NCBI GenBank assembly: GCA_947069175.1
Contig: CAMTDV010000003.1
Span: 43,987,606 to 44,051,605, forward strand
From: Scalesia atractyloides
Taxonomy: Eukaryota > Streptophyta > Magnoliopsida > Asterales > Asteraceae
DNA: 64,000 bases
Direction of reading: 5' to 3'
Position numbers and translations under genes: made by a program. Positions 23,407-34,884 of this stretch are shown here, in pieces (within the stretch, counting starts at the first letter, position 1; each line of letters starts with the position of its first letter). Below the pieces are notes generated by a model. The model was not told the DNA's origin and did no database searches. It saw only the letters and a list, made by a program, of their open reading frames with translations.

Positions 23407-24450
23407 CTACGCGGTATGAGGTGGAACTTCGAGAGGAGTTTCCTCCGTCTCGGTGGGATCTAGCGGTCCTCCTAAATAATGTTTCAAGCGATGCCCGTTA
23501 ACCTTCCATGTCCCTCCGTCAGGTTCATCTTTCAGCTTGATGGTTCCATACGGGAGTACCTCATTGACCACATACGACCGGACCATTTGATTTCAGTTTT
23601 CCCGTAATCAGTTTCAATCACGAATTATATAAAAGAACTTTGTCACCGATTTGAAACTCTTTCACATTCTTCGATCTCCTATCGTGCAAGTTTTCTCCTT
23701 CAAGCTCCATGACCACTCATACTTTGCGTCCCGAAGTGCCTCCAACTCGTGAATTTGAAAGAATCCTCACTTGGCCGCTTCGGTGAGGTCCAAATTCACG
23801 GTCTTCAATGCCCACAGTGCCCTATGCTCTAATTCGACCGGGAGATGGTAAGCTTTACCGTAAACGATCATGAAGGGCGTGGTACCTAGCGGTGTCTTAT
23901 AGGCGATGCGAAACGCCCATAAAGCATCATCCAACTTGTCGGACCAGTCCTTCCGACCTTTGCCTACCGTCTTCTCAAGGATCCGTTTTACGCCACTGTT
24001 CGCGTTCTCCACTTGGCCGCTCGTTTGAGGATGATAAGCGGTGGAGAGGCGGTGAGTGACACCGTAGCGAGCCAATGCCTTTTCCATGACGGCATTGCAG
24101 AAGTGCGTACCACGGTCACTAATAATAGCTCGTGGGGTACCAAAAGAAGAGTTTCTTCAAGAATCTCACCACCACTCGGGCATCATTTGTGGGTAAAGCC
24201 TGAGCTTCAACCCACTTGGAAATGTAGTTAATGGCCACAAGGATGTACCGATTCCCGCTAGAGACGGGAAACGGTCCCATGAAGTCAATCCCCCAAACAT
24301 CAAAAACTTCAAGAATCTGGATCAGATGTTGGGGCATCTCGTCGTTGGATGAGATGTTGCCGGTGCGCTGGCAACGATCACACGTCTTCACAAACTCTAG
24401 AGCGTCTTTCACAACTGATGGCCAATAAAAACCGCAATCGAAAACCTTCT
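23407..24450 (-). pseudogene. Integrase of element E (Athila)
   Basis: The zinc-binding part is readable from about 24480 (GHHGPHVTAQKVFDCGFYWP, then TCDRCQRTGN). The catalytic core has the first Asp in WGIDFMGPFP, a frameshift near 24140, the second Asp in IISDRGTHF and the Glu in TSGQVENANS. The C-terminal part ends with the Athila signature GTWKVNGHRLKHYLGG after several frameshifts. The natural stop is TAG at 23407-23409. All three catalytic residues survive, but no single frame joins them. Confidence 0.85.
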
Positions 24451-25351
24451 GTGCGGTGACGTGCGGACCATGATGACCTCGTTAGTCCCTCGTGCACGTG
24501 CCTCAAAATCTCCGTCCCCTCTTCTCTACTAACGCAGTGCCTCAGAATTCTGTCACCCCCTACCCGAAATAGAAATGGGTGGTCCTAGATATAACGCCTG
24601 ACATCGCGAAAGAATTTCTTCTTTTGTTGCTTGGTCATCCCCTTCAGTACCACTCCATTCGCTAGATAATTCGCAAAGTCGGTAAACCACGGCATTCCCT
24701 CCTTCTCCGCCGTCACAAACTCTACTGACTCGTGGGGAAATCTATCACCGATCTCTTTTTCCTTAATTTCTTCTCTACTAGGATCCTCTAGTCGGGATAG
24801 ATGGTCAGCAGCCACATTCTCTGCTCCCTTCTTATCTCTAATTTCTATGTCGAACTCGGAAAGCAAGAGAATCCACCGAATGAGACGAGGCTTTGCGTCC
24901 TTTTTTTTGGAAAAGGAAACGCAGAGCCGCATGGTCCGTAAAGACGATGGTCTTGGACAGGACAAGGTAGGAGCGGAAATTATCAAACGCGAATACCACT
25001 GCTAAAAGCTCCTTCTCTGTAGTAGTGTAGTTCTCCTGTGCTTCATTGAGGGTTTTACTAGCGAAGTAAATAGGGTGGAAATGTTTGTCACGTCGCTGAC
25101 CCAAAACGGCGACTATAGCATAATCGCTCGCATCACACACGAGCTCGAAGGTCAATCTCCAGTCGGGTGAGACGAGGATAGGAGCATTCACCAGTTTCTC
25201 CTTAAGGATCGTGAAAGCTTTCAAGCAGTCGTCATCGAAGACGAAGGATAGATCTTTCTCGAGAAGTCGAGTCATGGGGCGGGTAATCTTTGAAAAATCG
25301 CTAATAAACCTTGGTAGAAGCCCGCATGACCGAGGAAGCTACGCAAAAACT
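24451..25351 (-). pseudogene. RT connection and RNase H of element E, 5' truncated
   Basis: Begins at the LTR junction inside the RT-RNase H linker (FLRSFLGHAGFY). RNase H follows: LVCDASDYAIVAVLGQRRD, a catalytic Glu in TTTEKELLAVVFAF, and TDHAALRFLF. A frameshift lies in a run of about ten T at 24902-24911. The reading resumes with KPRLIRWILLLSEFDIEI and NVAADHLSRLED and ends near 24585. The polymerase domain is absent, so this piece cannot copy RNA. Confidence 0.87.
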
Positions 25352-27060
25352 TGATGTTCTAAAAGTAGTTAATTAAAAACAACTCAAATTACCCTAATTC
25401 TAGACTCAAATTATACTCTAGACTCCTAAACTATACTAAACTACTAACCGGCAAGTTGACCGATCAATTGTAGAATAGCATTAAGCAAGTCCGGATTATC
25501 GAACCCACATGACTCTCTAATTACTATGACTATTAATTTAGACTCAATTACACACTATGTATATTTTAAAAGGGGGTTTTTCTAATAAATCTAAATTATC
25601 AATTAAACTAAAACTACTAAATTGGAATGACCAAACTATGAACTTCTAGGAAATTAGGAGATTTTAATCAAGAAATAATGAACTAGTTACCTAGGTTGGA
25701 TTTTTAGACTACTACTCCTTTAATTCAATAATAATTAATTAGGTTGAATATTTTACCAGGATCTTAACATATTAAAGTTTAGGTTTACCAAACAAGACCC
25801 CCGACCCTTCTCAGGAAGACACCTACGATAACCTATCCTTTTTATTTGATTACCGGTCCTAAAGATTTCTTTTCAGTAATCTTTTAAATCAGTAAAGTGT
25901 CTAACTATTAATTATCTCTCAATAATTAACCTAGACCAACTACAAAATCTAGTTTAGATTAACTGATTCAATTATGACAAGGAAACTAGATTTGGGAATT
26001 TCTCAAAACCCTAACCTAACAATTCACCAAATTAATTCAACCAACTAATTGTAATTTCTCAATAAATAAGTTAGGCATAATGACAAGTTTGATTTTATAA
26101 CCTATTCAATTATTTCCCCGGTTTTATTGGCCAATTTTACCGAAAAATTCATGAATTCCTAAGAACACGAAAAGTAACATAAACCTATTCTATGGAAGAC
26201 ATTCATCTAAGTTCATGCAAAACAATCAAATAATCACAAAACAAGCAAAATCATGCAAATACACTAAAATAGATTAAAATTGTGACCTTTACCAATTAAA
26301 CATTCAAACCATAAATTAAATTAAATCAAATCAAAGTTTCATAAAATCCATCAAAACCTAGGCAACTGAATAAAATCTAGCCTAAAAACATGTTTGAAAA
26401 GCAAAGGAAATAAAGTTTATAACAAGGTAGCATAATCAAGGAAAACAAGAAACCAAAGGTCAAGATTGGTATCATAAAACCGTGACAAACTCCTGCCTTG
26501 AACTCCCTTGATCACCCACACAATCCTTGCAGCTTAGATCCTCTTCTTCTAGCTCCAAATCTCCAGAAAAATGCTCCCAATCAGCTCTAGTTCGTCCAAG
26601 ATTGTTCCAATATGAGTTTAACTTTAATTATAAGTCTTTTAATAACAAAATAGTCCCAATTTTCTTCTGGTTTCGAAACTTTCTGGATAAAAGGCCCTCT
26701 CACCGGCCGCGAGAGGGTTGGAGCATGTCGGTCGCGCCCCGCGACCGAGAAGAAGTTCTAATGATAACTATGACTCTCCCACGGGCCGCGAGAGAGATGA
26801 GGCATACCGGTCGCGCCCTGCGACTGGGTTGTAAATCCTGTTTTACATTTCGTTTTCTCGTTTCTGATCCACTCACATCCCGGCTCGGTTCTTTTCACCA
26901 TTTTCGCTCATTTTTCCCATCCTTCCAACCGTTTTCACGAACCGAGATCTGCAAAACGCATATGGATTAAAAGTAGATAAATTCTTGACAAACCGAAATG
27001 AAAACACGCTAAAATTATACAAACTCTACAAGATAAATGTATTTATTATTCAATACATCA
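25352..27060 (-). repeat. 5' LTR of element E
   Basis: 1709 bp. TGATGT at 25352 is joined directly to pol sequence, and ACATCA at 27055-27060 is followed by the TSD ACACA. No PBS lies next to its inner end. GC palindromes at 26694-26829. Confidence 0.92.
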
Positions 27061-28841
27061 ACACAATTCTTTGAGAATGTGAGGTGATACCTTGAAAGAA
27101 ACAATTTGCACAAGACCATCATTTATGCATTCAATGGAACTTTTGGGATAGTTTCTTTCAATCCTTTCTGCATGCTCCTTGTTACAAACAGAAGTTTGTT
27201 CTAAGCTTTCAGTAGTTTCCCCAAACAAGCTTTCATCAACAGTTGTTTTCTTTTCTTGATCTTTCTTTTATGAGATACATTCAACTGCAAAAAAAAAAGA
27301 ATTTGCATGTTTATCACTGTCATTTGCCATTAATGAAAAATTTTCATTAGTTAAATTTTCTAGCAAACTGCTCCAATCAACATAGCCTTGTGTGAAAAAA
27401 CTTTGTTGATTAGGCTTTGCAGATGTAGAAGCAGGAGCAACTAGTGTTGCTTGAATTTGTGCAACAGACACTTGAACATACTGAACCTAAGGAACAGGAT
27501 TTGCTTGAACATAATGCACAGGCACTGGGTTTATGCTTTGTGCAAAATGAGCAGTGTTTTCTACACTTGGTCTAGGGGTAGTTTGGGTATTTTTATAAAA
27601 TTATTGTTGTGTTTTTGATTGAGGTCTTTGGTTAAGATATGTGATCATTGGTGCAAAGTTATTTTATTGACTTCTGCACTCTCTTGCAAAGTGACCTAAT
27701 TTATTACACTTGAAACATTTGATTTTAGATTATCTAAACCCACTTTTGACCTCCCATTTTACCCTGGATATGTCCTTCAAGTCATTTTGTAAAAAAATAT
27801 TTGCTCTAAGAATTAGTAGTGCCACTTGGTGAAATATATCCGTTTCCTCAAGGCCAGTTGGGTCTATATGCTTCAGATCATCAAGCACAAATGACAAACT
27901 ATCAAGACCATGACCATTATCTTAAGCTGTGAATGCACAGTTCAAGGAATATTGATCAGAGTTGATTTCAGATGATATATCAATATAGTGATCAAAACTT
28001 TGATCATTTGTTATTCCCGAGATGATCCTTCCTGACTTAGAAGTGTTGTGTTTCCGAAAATATAACTGTTGTGGACACTTTTCCAGTTTATGTAGCTTCT
28101 TTTTCTAGACAAACTCTTTCTCAAATGTTAAAAGTTTTCCATGAAGCTGAGTCAAAGTCATGTCATTGAAGCCAGTGGTATCACCTATGGCTATAGTAGG
28201 GGTAAGCATAAAACCGATATTAACCGAAACCAAAACCGAATAACCGAACCGAAGCAATAACCGATGGTTGGGTTAGTGATTTTTGAATAACCGAACTTTT
28301 GGTTTCGGTTAATCATATATCTAAAACCGAAAATAACCGAACCTATTAGCCAAACACACACACATATATGTATATGTATACCAAACTCTCCTAATGTAAT
28401 ATTAATTATAAGTTCGTGGCGCACTAGGTTTTTTTAACCTTTTAGTCTAATTGAGCGTCCATTAGTGTTTGTTTTATTATGTACATAAGGCCCATTACCA
28501 TTATGCATATGGTATCTATATAATTTTGCAAGTTTATATTCATGAGTTTAAATTTTATAAGTTTTATATACATTGGATAGTTAACCTAAACCGATCCATA
28601 ACCAATGGTTAACAGAACAACGGTTAACCGACATTTGGTTATGGTTATGGTTAATACTTTTCAATTAAGCGAACCCTTTGTTACCAACCAGCGGTTAACT
28701 CACTTTGCACACCCCTAGGCTATAGTGTCCCACTTCTCAGGAAGAGATCTTAAAAATCGGTTACTTAAACTTGATTTAGAAAATTTCTTGTTTACCAACT
28801 TTAATTCACTGATTAAACATGAAAATCTCTCAAACTGTTGT
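27061..28841 (-). pseudogene. Element F: Ty1/copia gag, upstream piece
   Basis: The minus strand encodes a copia Gag of the UBN2 type: FLRSLPEKWDTIA (near 28740), then, across a MITE, DTTGFNDMTLTQLHGKLLTF (near 28150). An intact zinc knuckle CFKCNKLGHFAREC lies at 27676-27717, followed by NQQSFFTQGYVDWSSLLENL (27420-27350). The same order is seen in element H at 33344-33700. Several stops occur, and a hAT-like MITE interrupts the frame. The 5' start is lost at 28841, where another LTR begins. Confidence 0.85.
28197..28717 (+). mobile_element. hAT-like MITE
   Basis: A 521-bp insertion in copia gag with 8-bp TSD GGCTATAG (28189-28196 and 28718-28725), the length made by hAT transposases. Ends are TAGGGGTAAGCA and, inverted, TAGGGGTGTGCA. 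The interior is rich in AACCGAA and GGTTAACCG-like words and has no transposase ORF, so it is non-autonomous. The orientation given is arbitrary. Confidence 0.88.
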
Positions 28842-30514
28842 TGTCACACCCCAACCGATGGCGGAAACATCGGAGCGAGACGAAACCGAGATTACAAGAA
28901 ACTTCATAACAACTATTTGTAACGAGTATTTAATAAGAAAAATTCATTTCGTTGCTAAGTCAAAGATACAATGTTTGGAATCAAAATATAACATCTTGTA
29001 ACATAAAAATCAAAGTACAATACATGAACTAAGATTTAAAATGCGTTTCTAGCCGTCCTACTAGATTTCTTTCAACATAACATCATCGAGATCATGCAAT
29101 ACATATTAAGGTATAGTCAACAAAAAAGAGCATTGGCGAGCATACAAGTTTGAATTACTAGTATAAGTATAAAACGGTTTAAACAGATCCACATGGAAAA
29201 ATCATATACTAAGGCATAACATTACAATACTAGCATGTATCACATAATTCCACTAGCGTAATCTTGTCGTTGCAATGACAAGACCGTTTTTGTATAACTT
29301 AACATGACCACAAGAATACGGGCAGTGTGCTACTCTCATAGCGCTATACATGTTAAGGTAGGCTCGTACGAAGTTAATGACAAGAATTGTGCAAGAATGG
29401 CTTCTAGCATGTATGAATTTTAAGCATCACGTGTTAAGCATGTATAAAGGATTGTTTGTTTGTATCAAGCATGTTTGTATGTGATTGTGTGAATTTGACA
29501 AGTCATATGTATTGCACCCCAAAAATGTCTAAAATTAAAAGTGGGTCATGTATACTCACGGTTTGCAAAGCTTCCAAATGATGCATGAGTAAAGAGTCTT
29601 GAGTTGTGGAACACCGAAGTTACCCTAAAGGGAAACAGAAGTGTGTGAGTTTCGGGTTTGATTAATGGTTTGGATTAGGAACAAGAGTTAACATATAACA
29701 TGAATAACCGAAAAGTAAGGTACCATGAGAAAGGTCATGCAAGGAGATAGGATGATTTCCATCCATTAAACCTAATTATATGATTCGCCAAAGCACAAAG
29801 TCATCAACGTAGTTGATGACTCGGTTGGTCATGGATAAAGTAAAAGTACAACATACTAAGCTTGCTAAGTAGCCAAGTAAGAGAACCCGGGCGTGTCATA
29901 TCCAACATAGCAAATGTTGGAGGCGAGACGGGGCTGATTTACTTTGATTCTTGGAAGCTACTTAGTATTTTTCTAAGTCACTTAAACAACCAAATGAGCT
30001 AGCTAGATGCGTTCATCCCAAGCATGGAAAGTGTTTGGGGACGTGATGTAGCCTTGTTCACTTTATGTCTATAAGTTATTTTAGTGACTTAGTGGTAAGA
30101 AGACAAGTATCAAAATCAACAAGTGAGGTAGTGGAACTAGGTTGGATAGCCAAGGTATCCACGGTTCACACGTTTCACCAAAACACAAGTTTCATCACAT
30201 TGAAGATGATGAATCTTGGATGGCCTCAACATTTGTAGGTTTTTTAAAACCTTATGAAAACATAAAGTTTAGAGGGTGTTTGCACCTCTAAACTCATATA
30301 AATCAACCCTACACAAGCTCCATAACCATTGGCTTGGCTAGAAGCATGGTAGGTGCAAGATTGAGTAAGTTTGAACATTTAATGGAGTTCTAAGTAAAAG
30401 CTTCTTCAAAACAGAAAGTTTGGGCCTCAAAATGGTGATGTTCCATGATATGCATCAAATGCAACATATAAATTGTATCAAATACGGTATAAAATCAACC
30501 CTTTTTAGTACTAA
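28842..30514 (-). repeat. Partial LTR of an unassigned gypsy element
   Basis: Starts sharply at TGTCACACCCCAACC within copia gag, the usual LTR terminus of plant gypsy families. No matching end or GTTGT target duplication was found, so it is truncated, probably where element G begins. An inverted repeat, GTTTAGAGG ... CCTCTAAAC, lies near 30267-30293. No coding region seen. Confidence 0.55.
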
Positions 30515-31310
30515 TGTTGGAAAAAATGCGTTTCTTTGTATACTTTTGATTTTCAGGATAAAAAGAGCTTAAATATACAAAAGGAACAAATTAACGAAAA
30601 AATCCAGAATAAGTATAGAAGACAGGAAGACAACACACTATACATCCTTTGAGGCAGATAACATCAAATTGAGGGAAGTAAGAATGACTTGAACCCCTTA
30701 TTTATAAACTACTATTAAAACTATAAACCGGCCTTGCGGGACTGTATCTTTGCTGACTCAGACCAATATGACTGAGGGTAGCGTTGCCTCCAAAAGAGGG
30801 ACATGCACATTTTTCATTAATAACTTACTTAATTAACTTTCAATATTCCGGCCTTGCGGGACTGTTTCCCTGCTGACTCAGACCAATATGGTTGAGGGTA
30901 TTGTTGCCTCCAACAGAGGGACATGCCACTTTAATCAAGATAATCTCTTAAAAAACCCAAAGTGCGGAAATCAGCAAAGGATACACATAGGATGAGTCGG
31001 AACCAAGTGATTCTATCTTGTTTATTTGTCTCTTTTATTTTCTTTCTCTTATTTTAACTTGTCAAAACCTTTTCCCAAAGTTTGGGCCGATTAGACGTTG
31101 ACGATAATCTGGTATTAAAAGCTCTTGTGTCCTTGGACGACCTCGGTATCTTACCATCACTATACTACACTAACGATGGGTGCACTTGCCCTAACGTGTT
31201 ATAGAGAGTGATAGTGTTATATCGTGTTTTATAAATATAAAGCTTGCATAAACCAGTGAAAAGTACCTAAAATATATATCTAAAAATTATATTCACACTC
31301 ATACACGTCA
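30515..31310 (+). repeat. 5' LTR of element G (Athila/Tat-like)
   Basis: Bounded by TGTTGG at 30515 and GTCA at 31310, then a short spacer and a TGGCGCC-type PBS. It holds a duplicated block about 125 bp apart, starting GGCCTTGCGGGACTGT at about 30730 and 30850. The start is less certain than the end. Confidence 0.6.
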
Positions 31311-31316
31311 AGTTTT

Positions 31317-31333
31317 TGGCGCCGTTGCCGGGG
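31317..31333 (+). other. Primer binding site of element G
   Basis: TGGCGCCGTTGCCGGGG, the PBS typical of Athila and Tat/Ogre lineages, a few bases after the LTR. Confidence 0.85.
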
Positions 31334-31429
31334 ACACAAGGATTTTAAGAAAGCTTAAAATCGACGGCCTAATCATTTTCTTTAATTTTTCTGTTTGTTT
31401 TTTCTAAAATTTTCAGTTACAGTAGTTTA

Positions 31430-31610
31430 TCATGGAGCCGTGTCTAATCTGCAGTAACTGAAAATCCAAACAAAACTTCTTCACAGAAGGCTTATTCAAC
31501 ACGGGGCCGTGCTTATTCGACACGGGGCCGTGTTAAAACAACCAGTCCCGAATAAATTACACTCCCAAACACGAGGCCATGTTACATCAGCACAGGGCCG
31601 TGCAAACCTT
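31430..31610. repeat. CACGGGGCCGTG palindrome array in leader of G
   Basis: Two perfect copies of ACACGGGGCCGTG (about 31499 and 31519) plus three decayed ones (GGAGCCGTG, CACGAGGCCATG, CACAGGGCCGTG). Each is a CACGG/CCGTG hairpin. Confidence 0.85.
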
Positions 31611-31670
31611 CTGTTTTCATAAAATTTATCTGTTTATGAAAGCTATGATCTTCTGGGTACTATCCAAACA

Positions 31671-32190
31671 ATGGATTATTACATAGGAGATTACTGCTAC
31701 TACTACTACGATGATGATGATTATGAGGAACCATATTGTACCATATGTGGTGAATCCTATTAGGTATAAAATTGTTACCTTTTCAACCATCAACCTCATC
31801 ACAACATATGTGGAACCATGATTTGAGCTTTCAAAATCAAGCTTTGATTGGGATACTCCAGCATCTGGAATGTACGAGACACCACCTACAATTGTACCTG
31901 AAGCAGAAAGCCTCATACAAATTCTCAAGAACCTAGAATTCTTGATCAAGCAATCTCATGCAAAAGAAGAGACCATTTGTACCAAGGAGGTAATCATAGA
32001 AGAGGTAAAACCTCAAAAGCCAACAAAGGAGGAACCATTTGAAGAAAAACCAGCACATGAAGTTGAAAAATCCAAAACAAGCAATTCGGAAGGTAAGTTT
32101 TTGGAAATTGAACCCTACAAAAGAACAAATGATAGAAAGCCAAAATATACTACAATTTCTGATCCAAAGAATAATGTAACATCTTCCTAA
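31671..32190 (+). pseudogene. Gag start of element G, truncated
   Basis: ATG 31671 gives a 30-residue Tyr/Asp-rich peptide (YYYYDDDDYEEPYCTICGES), then TAG. In another frame the reading continues SFDWDTPASGMYETPPTIVP into a Lys/Glu-rich stretch ending at 32190. It looks like the N-terminal part of an Athila/Tat-type Gag. The rest is lost at the boundary with element H. Confidence 0.6.
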
Positions 32191-32762
32191 TTCAAGGTCT
32201 GCCATAGCTATACTTAGTTGAAGACAAGCTCTATTGAAGACTAAAGCTAGAAAGGTCTGCCAAGAAAAGCTCTACAGAAGAACAAAGAGTTTGTTAAGGC
32301 AAAGCTCTGCTGAAGAATCAACAGAGAATGTGTCATCAGTGTTTTTCTATCAGTCCTTGTAATATTTGGTGTATAGCGGTGGTTAGCTTAGCAGATGTTA
32401 TCAGTTTGTTATTTCTTGTTAAATGTCACTTTCATGCTGACATCATAATAAGATGCTCAGTGGTTAGCATTGTAGTATAAATAGAACAGTGCTTGTACTG
32501 TTCTATTTGATCACTTCATCTGATATTAACCAAATCTATCTTTCTTACATTCTGTATGAACAAACCGGTGATCTTAGGCTAAGGGGGAGATTGTGAGTCT
32601 TATGCAAGTAATCATAATTACGAAAAGCATGACGAAAAAAAAAATCTCTCAACTGTTGTGAATCAAAGTTCTTCTATTCCGCTGCAATTTCATCTGATTT
32701 ATTTTCATTCATTTATCACTTTTGGAACTTTCACAAACAATTTTAAAACTCAGATCCTAGCA
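32174..32762 (+). repeat. 5' LTR of Ty1/copia element H
   Basis: The 3' end is firm: CTAGCA at 32762, two bases before the PBS. The 5' end is tentative (TGTAACATC at 32174; a few bases either side are possible). Contains a TATAAATAG box at 32476-32484. Confidence 0.65.
32476..32508 (+). promoter_or_regulatory. TATA box of element H overlapped by a 12-bp inverted repeat
   Basis: TATAAATAG at 32476-32484. The arms AAATAGAACAGT (32479-32490) and ACTGTTCTATTT (32497-32508) are perfectly complementary around a 6-nt loop. Confidence 0.7.
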
Positions 32763-32764
32763 AT

Positions 32765-32779
32765 TGGTATCAGAGCTTG
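32765..32779 (+). other. Primer binding site of element H (initiator tRNA-Met)
   Basis: TGGTATCAGAGCTTGG, two bases after the LTR end. Confidence 0.9.
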
Positions 32780-32924
32780 GTCAATCGAATTTGATTTAAC
32801 AATCAATTTGATTAAAATAGACTAGCTCTCACTGCTAATTCAGTTTGTTCGTTTTTATTGAAAAATAGAGTTTGATTACTATCTAAAAAGCTTTTTAAAC
32901 TAAAACTGTTTTTCAAACAATCAG

Positions 32925-34234
32925 AATGTCACACACTTCACAAGATCCTCACAACACCGACACCGTGTTTAAACCACCAATTCTAGTCAAATCTGAGTGT
33001 AATATCTGGCAAAGACAGATGGGTCATGTCCTTGCTCAGCAAAACACTGGTTGCTGAAAGTCGGTCATCTTTGGACCTCATGTTCCAATGATACCGAATA
33101 CTGAGGACCCTAAAATCCAATTACCAAAGAATCCTGAAAATTATGCCAAGCAAGATTTCCAAAAGATCGAGCTAGATGCAAAGGCATGTTACCGAATTGC
33201 TCCTTCAAAGCATCCCATAATTCCTTTGCAATAGGCCAGCATAGATATTGTTTGGCAATGTAGAGGCCACGGTGCAAAATGCCTTGTGAGAGCTAGTCTA
33301 ACATGGGGGGACAAAAGTTGGGCTGGATAAATCAAAGATAAAATGTTTTAAGTGTAATAGGTTAGGACACTTTCCTAGAGAATGTAGGTCACAATCAACT
33401 GGACCAATTGTCACACATCCTAGCCCTAGACCTCAAAAAACTATCCATTATTCCCATTATATCCCTGCTCCTCACATGCAAAACACTGCTCACTATGCAC
33501 ACCATGCTTCCATTGTTCCAGTGCAATATGTTCAAACCCCTGTTCCTAAAATTCAGAATGTTCAAGCACGAGCTCCTCAGGTTCAAATGCAACCTGCACA
33601 ACAAGTTGCTTAAACCGCTCAGGCAGAGGTTAATCAACAGAGTTTCTTTACTCATGGCTTTGTTGATTGGAGCAGCTTACCTGAGGATTTGACTGATGAA
33701 AACTTTGCTCTAATTGATGACATTGAAAAGAAACAAAATGAATTTTGCTTTATGGCATTAGAGTCCAAGGTTGAGGGTGCTGAATTTGAGGAGGTGGGAT
33801 CTAAATCTGTTGAGTCTAATGCTCATGATGAAACAATGCTTACAAAGGAAAATGTTGATGAAGATGAAAAACCTCTGTCTGATCCATGGGAGGCTAGTGT
33901 CTGTGAAGGTGAATGTTATTGTGCTTTGATGGCTGCTACTAAGGTATCTCATCAGGTCCTAAAGACCTATGCTCAGATAAATGCATCATTGCTTTTGCAA
34001 ACATAAAAGAGGTGAATGAAAACCTTAGAAATAAGATTTTAGAGGATGAATTAAAATTTGAAAAACATTCAAAAGAATTAAAATCAAAATTGCTTGAAAA
34101 GGATTCTGAAATCAGCAGTCTAAAGCATGATGCAAGCATAACCAAGGACCAACTCCAAACCATGATAGAAAAATATCAGGTTTGTAAAAAGGAGTTGGAA
34201 TCCACCCAAATCACTTGTGAAAAATGGGTGGAGT
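32925..34234 (+). pseudogene. Ty1/copia gag of element H, upstream piece
   Basis: Starts at ATG 32925 (MSHTSQDPHNTDTVF) with the UBN2-type opening KPPILVKSECNIWQRQM. An internal deletion near 33180-33300 removes most of the capsid. A CCHC knuckle (CFKCNRLGHFPREC, 33344-33385) and a long acidic, coiled-coil region follow to 34234, where element B is inserted. Stops occur at about 33055 and 33230 and in the linker. The coiled-coil tail suggests a SIRE-like copia lineage, which is inference. Confidence 0.82.
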
Positions 34235-34650
34235 TGTCACACCCTCAATTTCCACTTGCGGAGTTTTACCTCCAGGCGTGTTAACAAACCAGAATCTGAA
34301 ACACTAGTACGTCGAACGACTCTATATGATTTGATAATACGTTTTCCAAAATCACTTGTTGTAGATTTTATGTTACCAATATTTAGCAGAAGCATCAGTT
34401 TTTAAAGTTTGAGCGGAAGCATAAATAAGTGGTGAAGCGGCGCCAACACAAACGCCAAAACAAATGAAAAATCCCCAAAACAATATTAATAGATAAGACT
34501 CGATAAAAGATGTCTTGTTCAATGCATGTGCGTGCACCTAGAGCTCCTAGCGTCCTGAGAAACATGTAAAGAAACAAGTGTCAACATTAAAGATGAGTGA
34601 GTTCACAGGTTTTCATAAATTCGTTTGTTCGGTTATAGTTTGTTTTCTCC

Positions 34651-34884
34651 GTTATCCCTAACCCGGGATAACACATTAGTTCCATTATTCCAACCCGGAA
34701 TAATAAGTTGTTGCTTCCAATATTCCAAACCCGGAATATTAAGTTGTTGTCTCCAATATTCCAAACCCGGAATATTAAGTTGTCGTTTCCATTATCCCCA
34801 ATCCGGGATAATAAGTTGATGTTTCCAATATTCCAAACCCGGAATATTAAGTTGTTGTTTCCAATATTCCATACCAGGAATATT
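34651..34884 (-). repeat. Array of seven short hairpins in LTR of B
   Basis: Seven inverted repeats with 8-bp arms at a pitch of about 35 bp. Arms differ between units but stay complementary: GTTATCCC/GGGATAAC, ATTATTCC/GGAATAAT, AATATTCC/GGAATATT, ATTATCCC/GGGATAAT. The separating sequence is AAGTTGTTGTTTCC-like. The copy in the 5' LTR is at 43445-43678. Confidence 0.95.

Larger units (their letters stand above)
17576..27060 (-). mobile_element. Element E: Athila-type gypsy retrotransposon, internally deleted
   Basis: Two LTRs (17576-19281 and 25352-27060) bounded by TGATGT ... ACATCA and flanked by the 5-bp TSD ACACA (17571-17575 and 27061-27065). Minus-strand order: 5' LTR, then directly the middle of pol, integrase, a spacer with GC-rich palindromes, an Athila ORF, PPT, 3' LTR. 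The PBS, gag, protease and catalytic RT are missing. Athila assignment rests on the integrase wording (GHHGPHVTAQKVFDCGFYWP) and on the ORF downstream of pol. It sits inside the gag of copia element F. Confidence 0.92.

Noticed and set aside
28842..30514. Complete solo LTR
   Set aside because: I could not find a matching terminus or the GTTGT duplication, so it is listed as partial.
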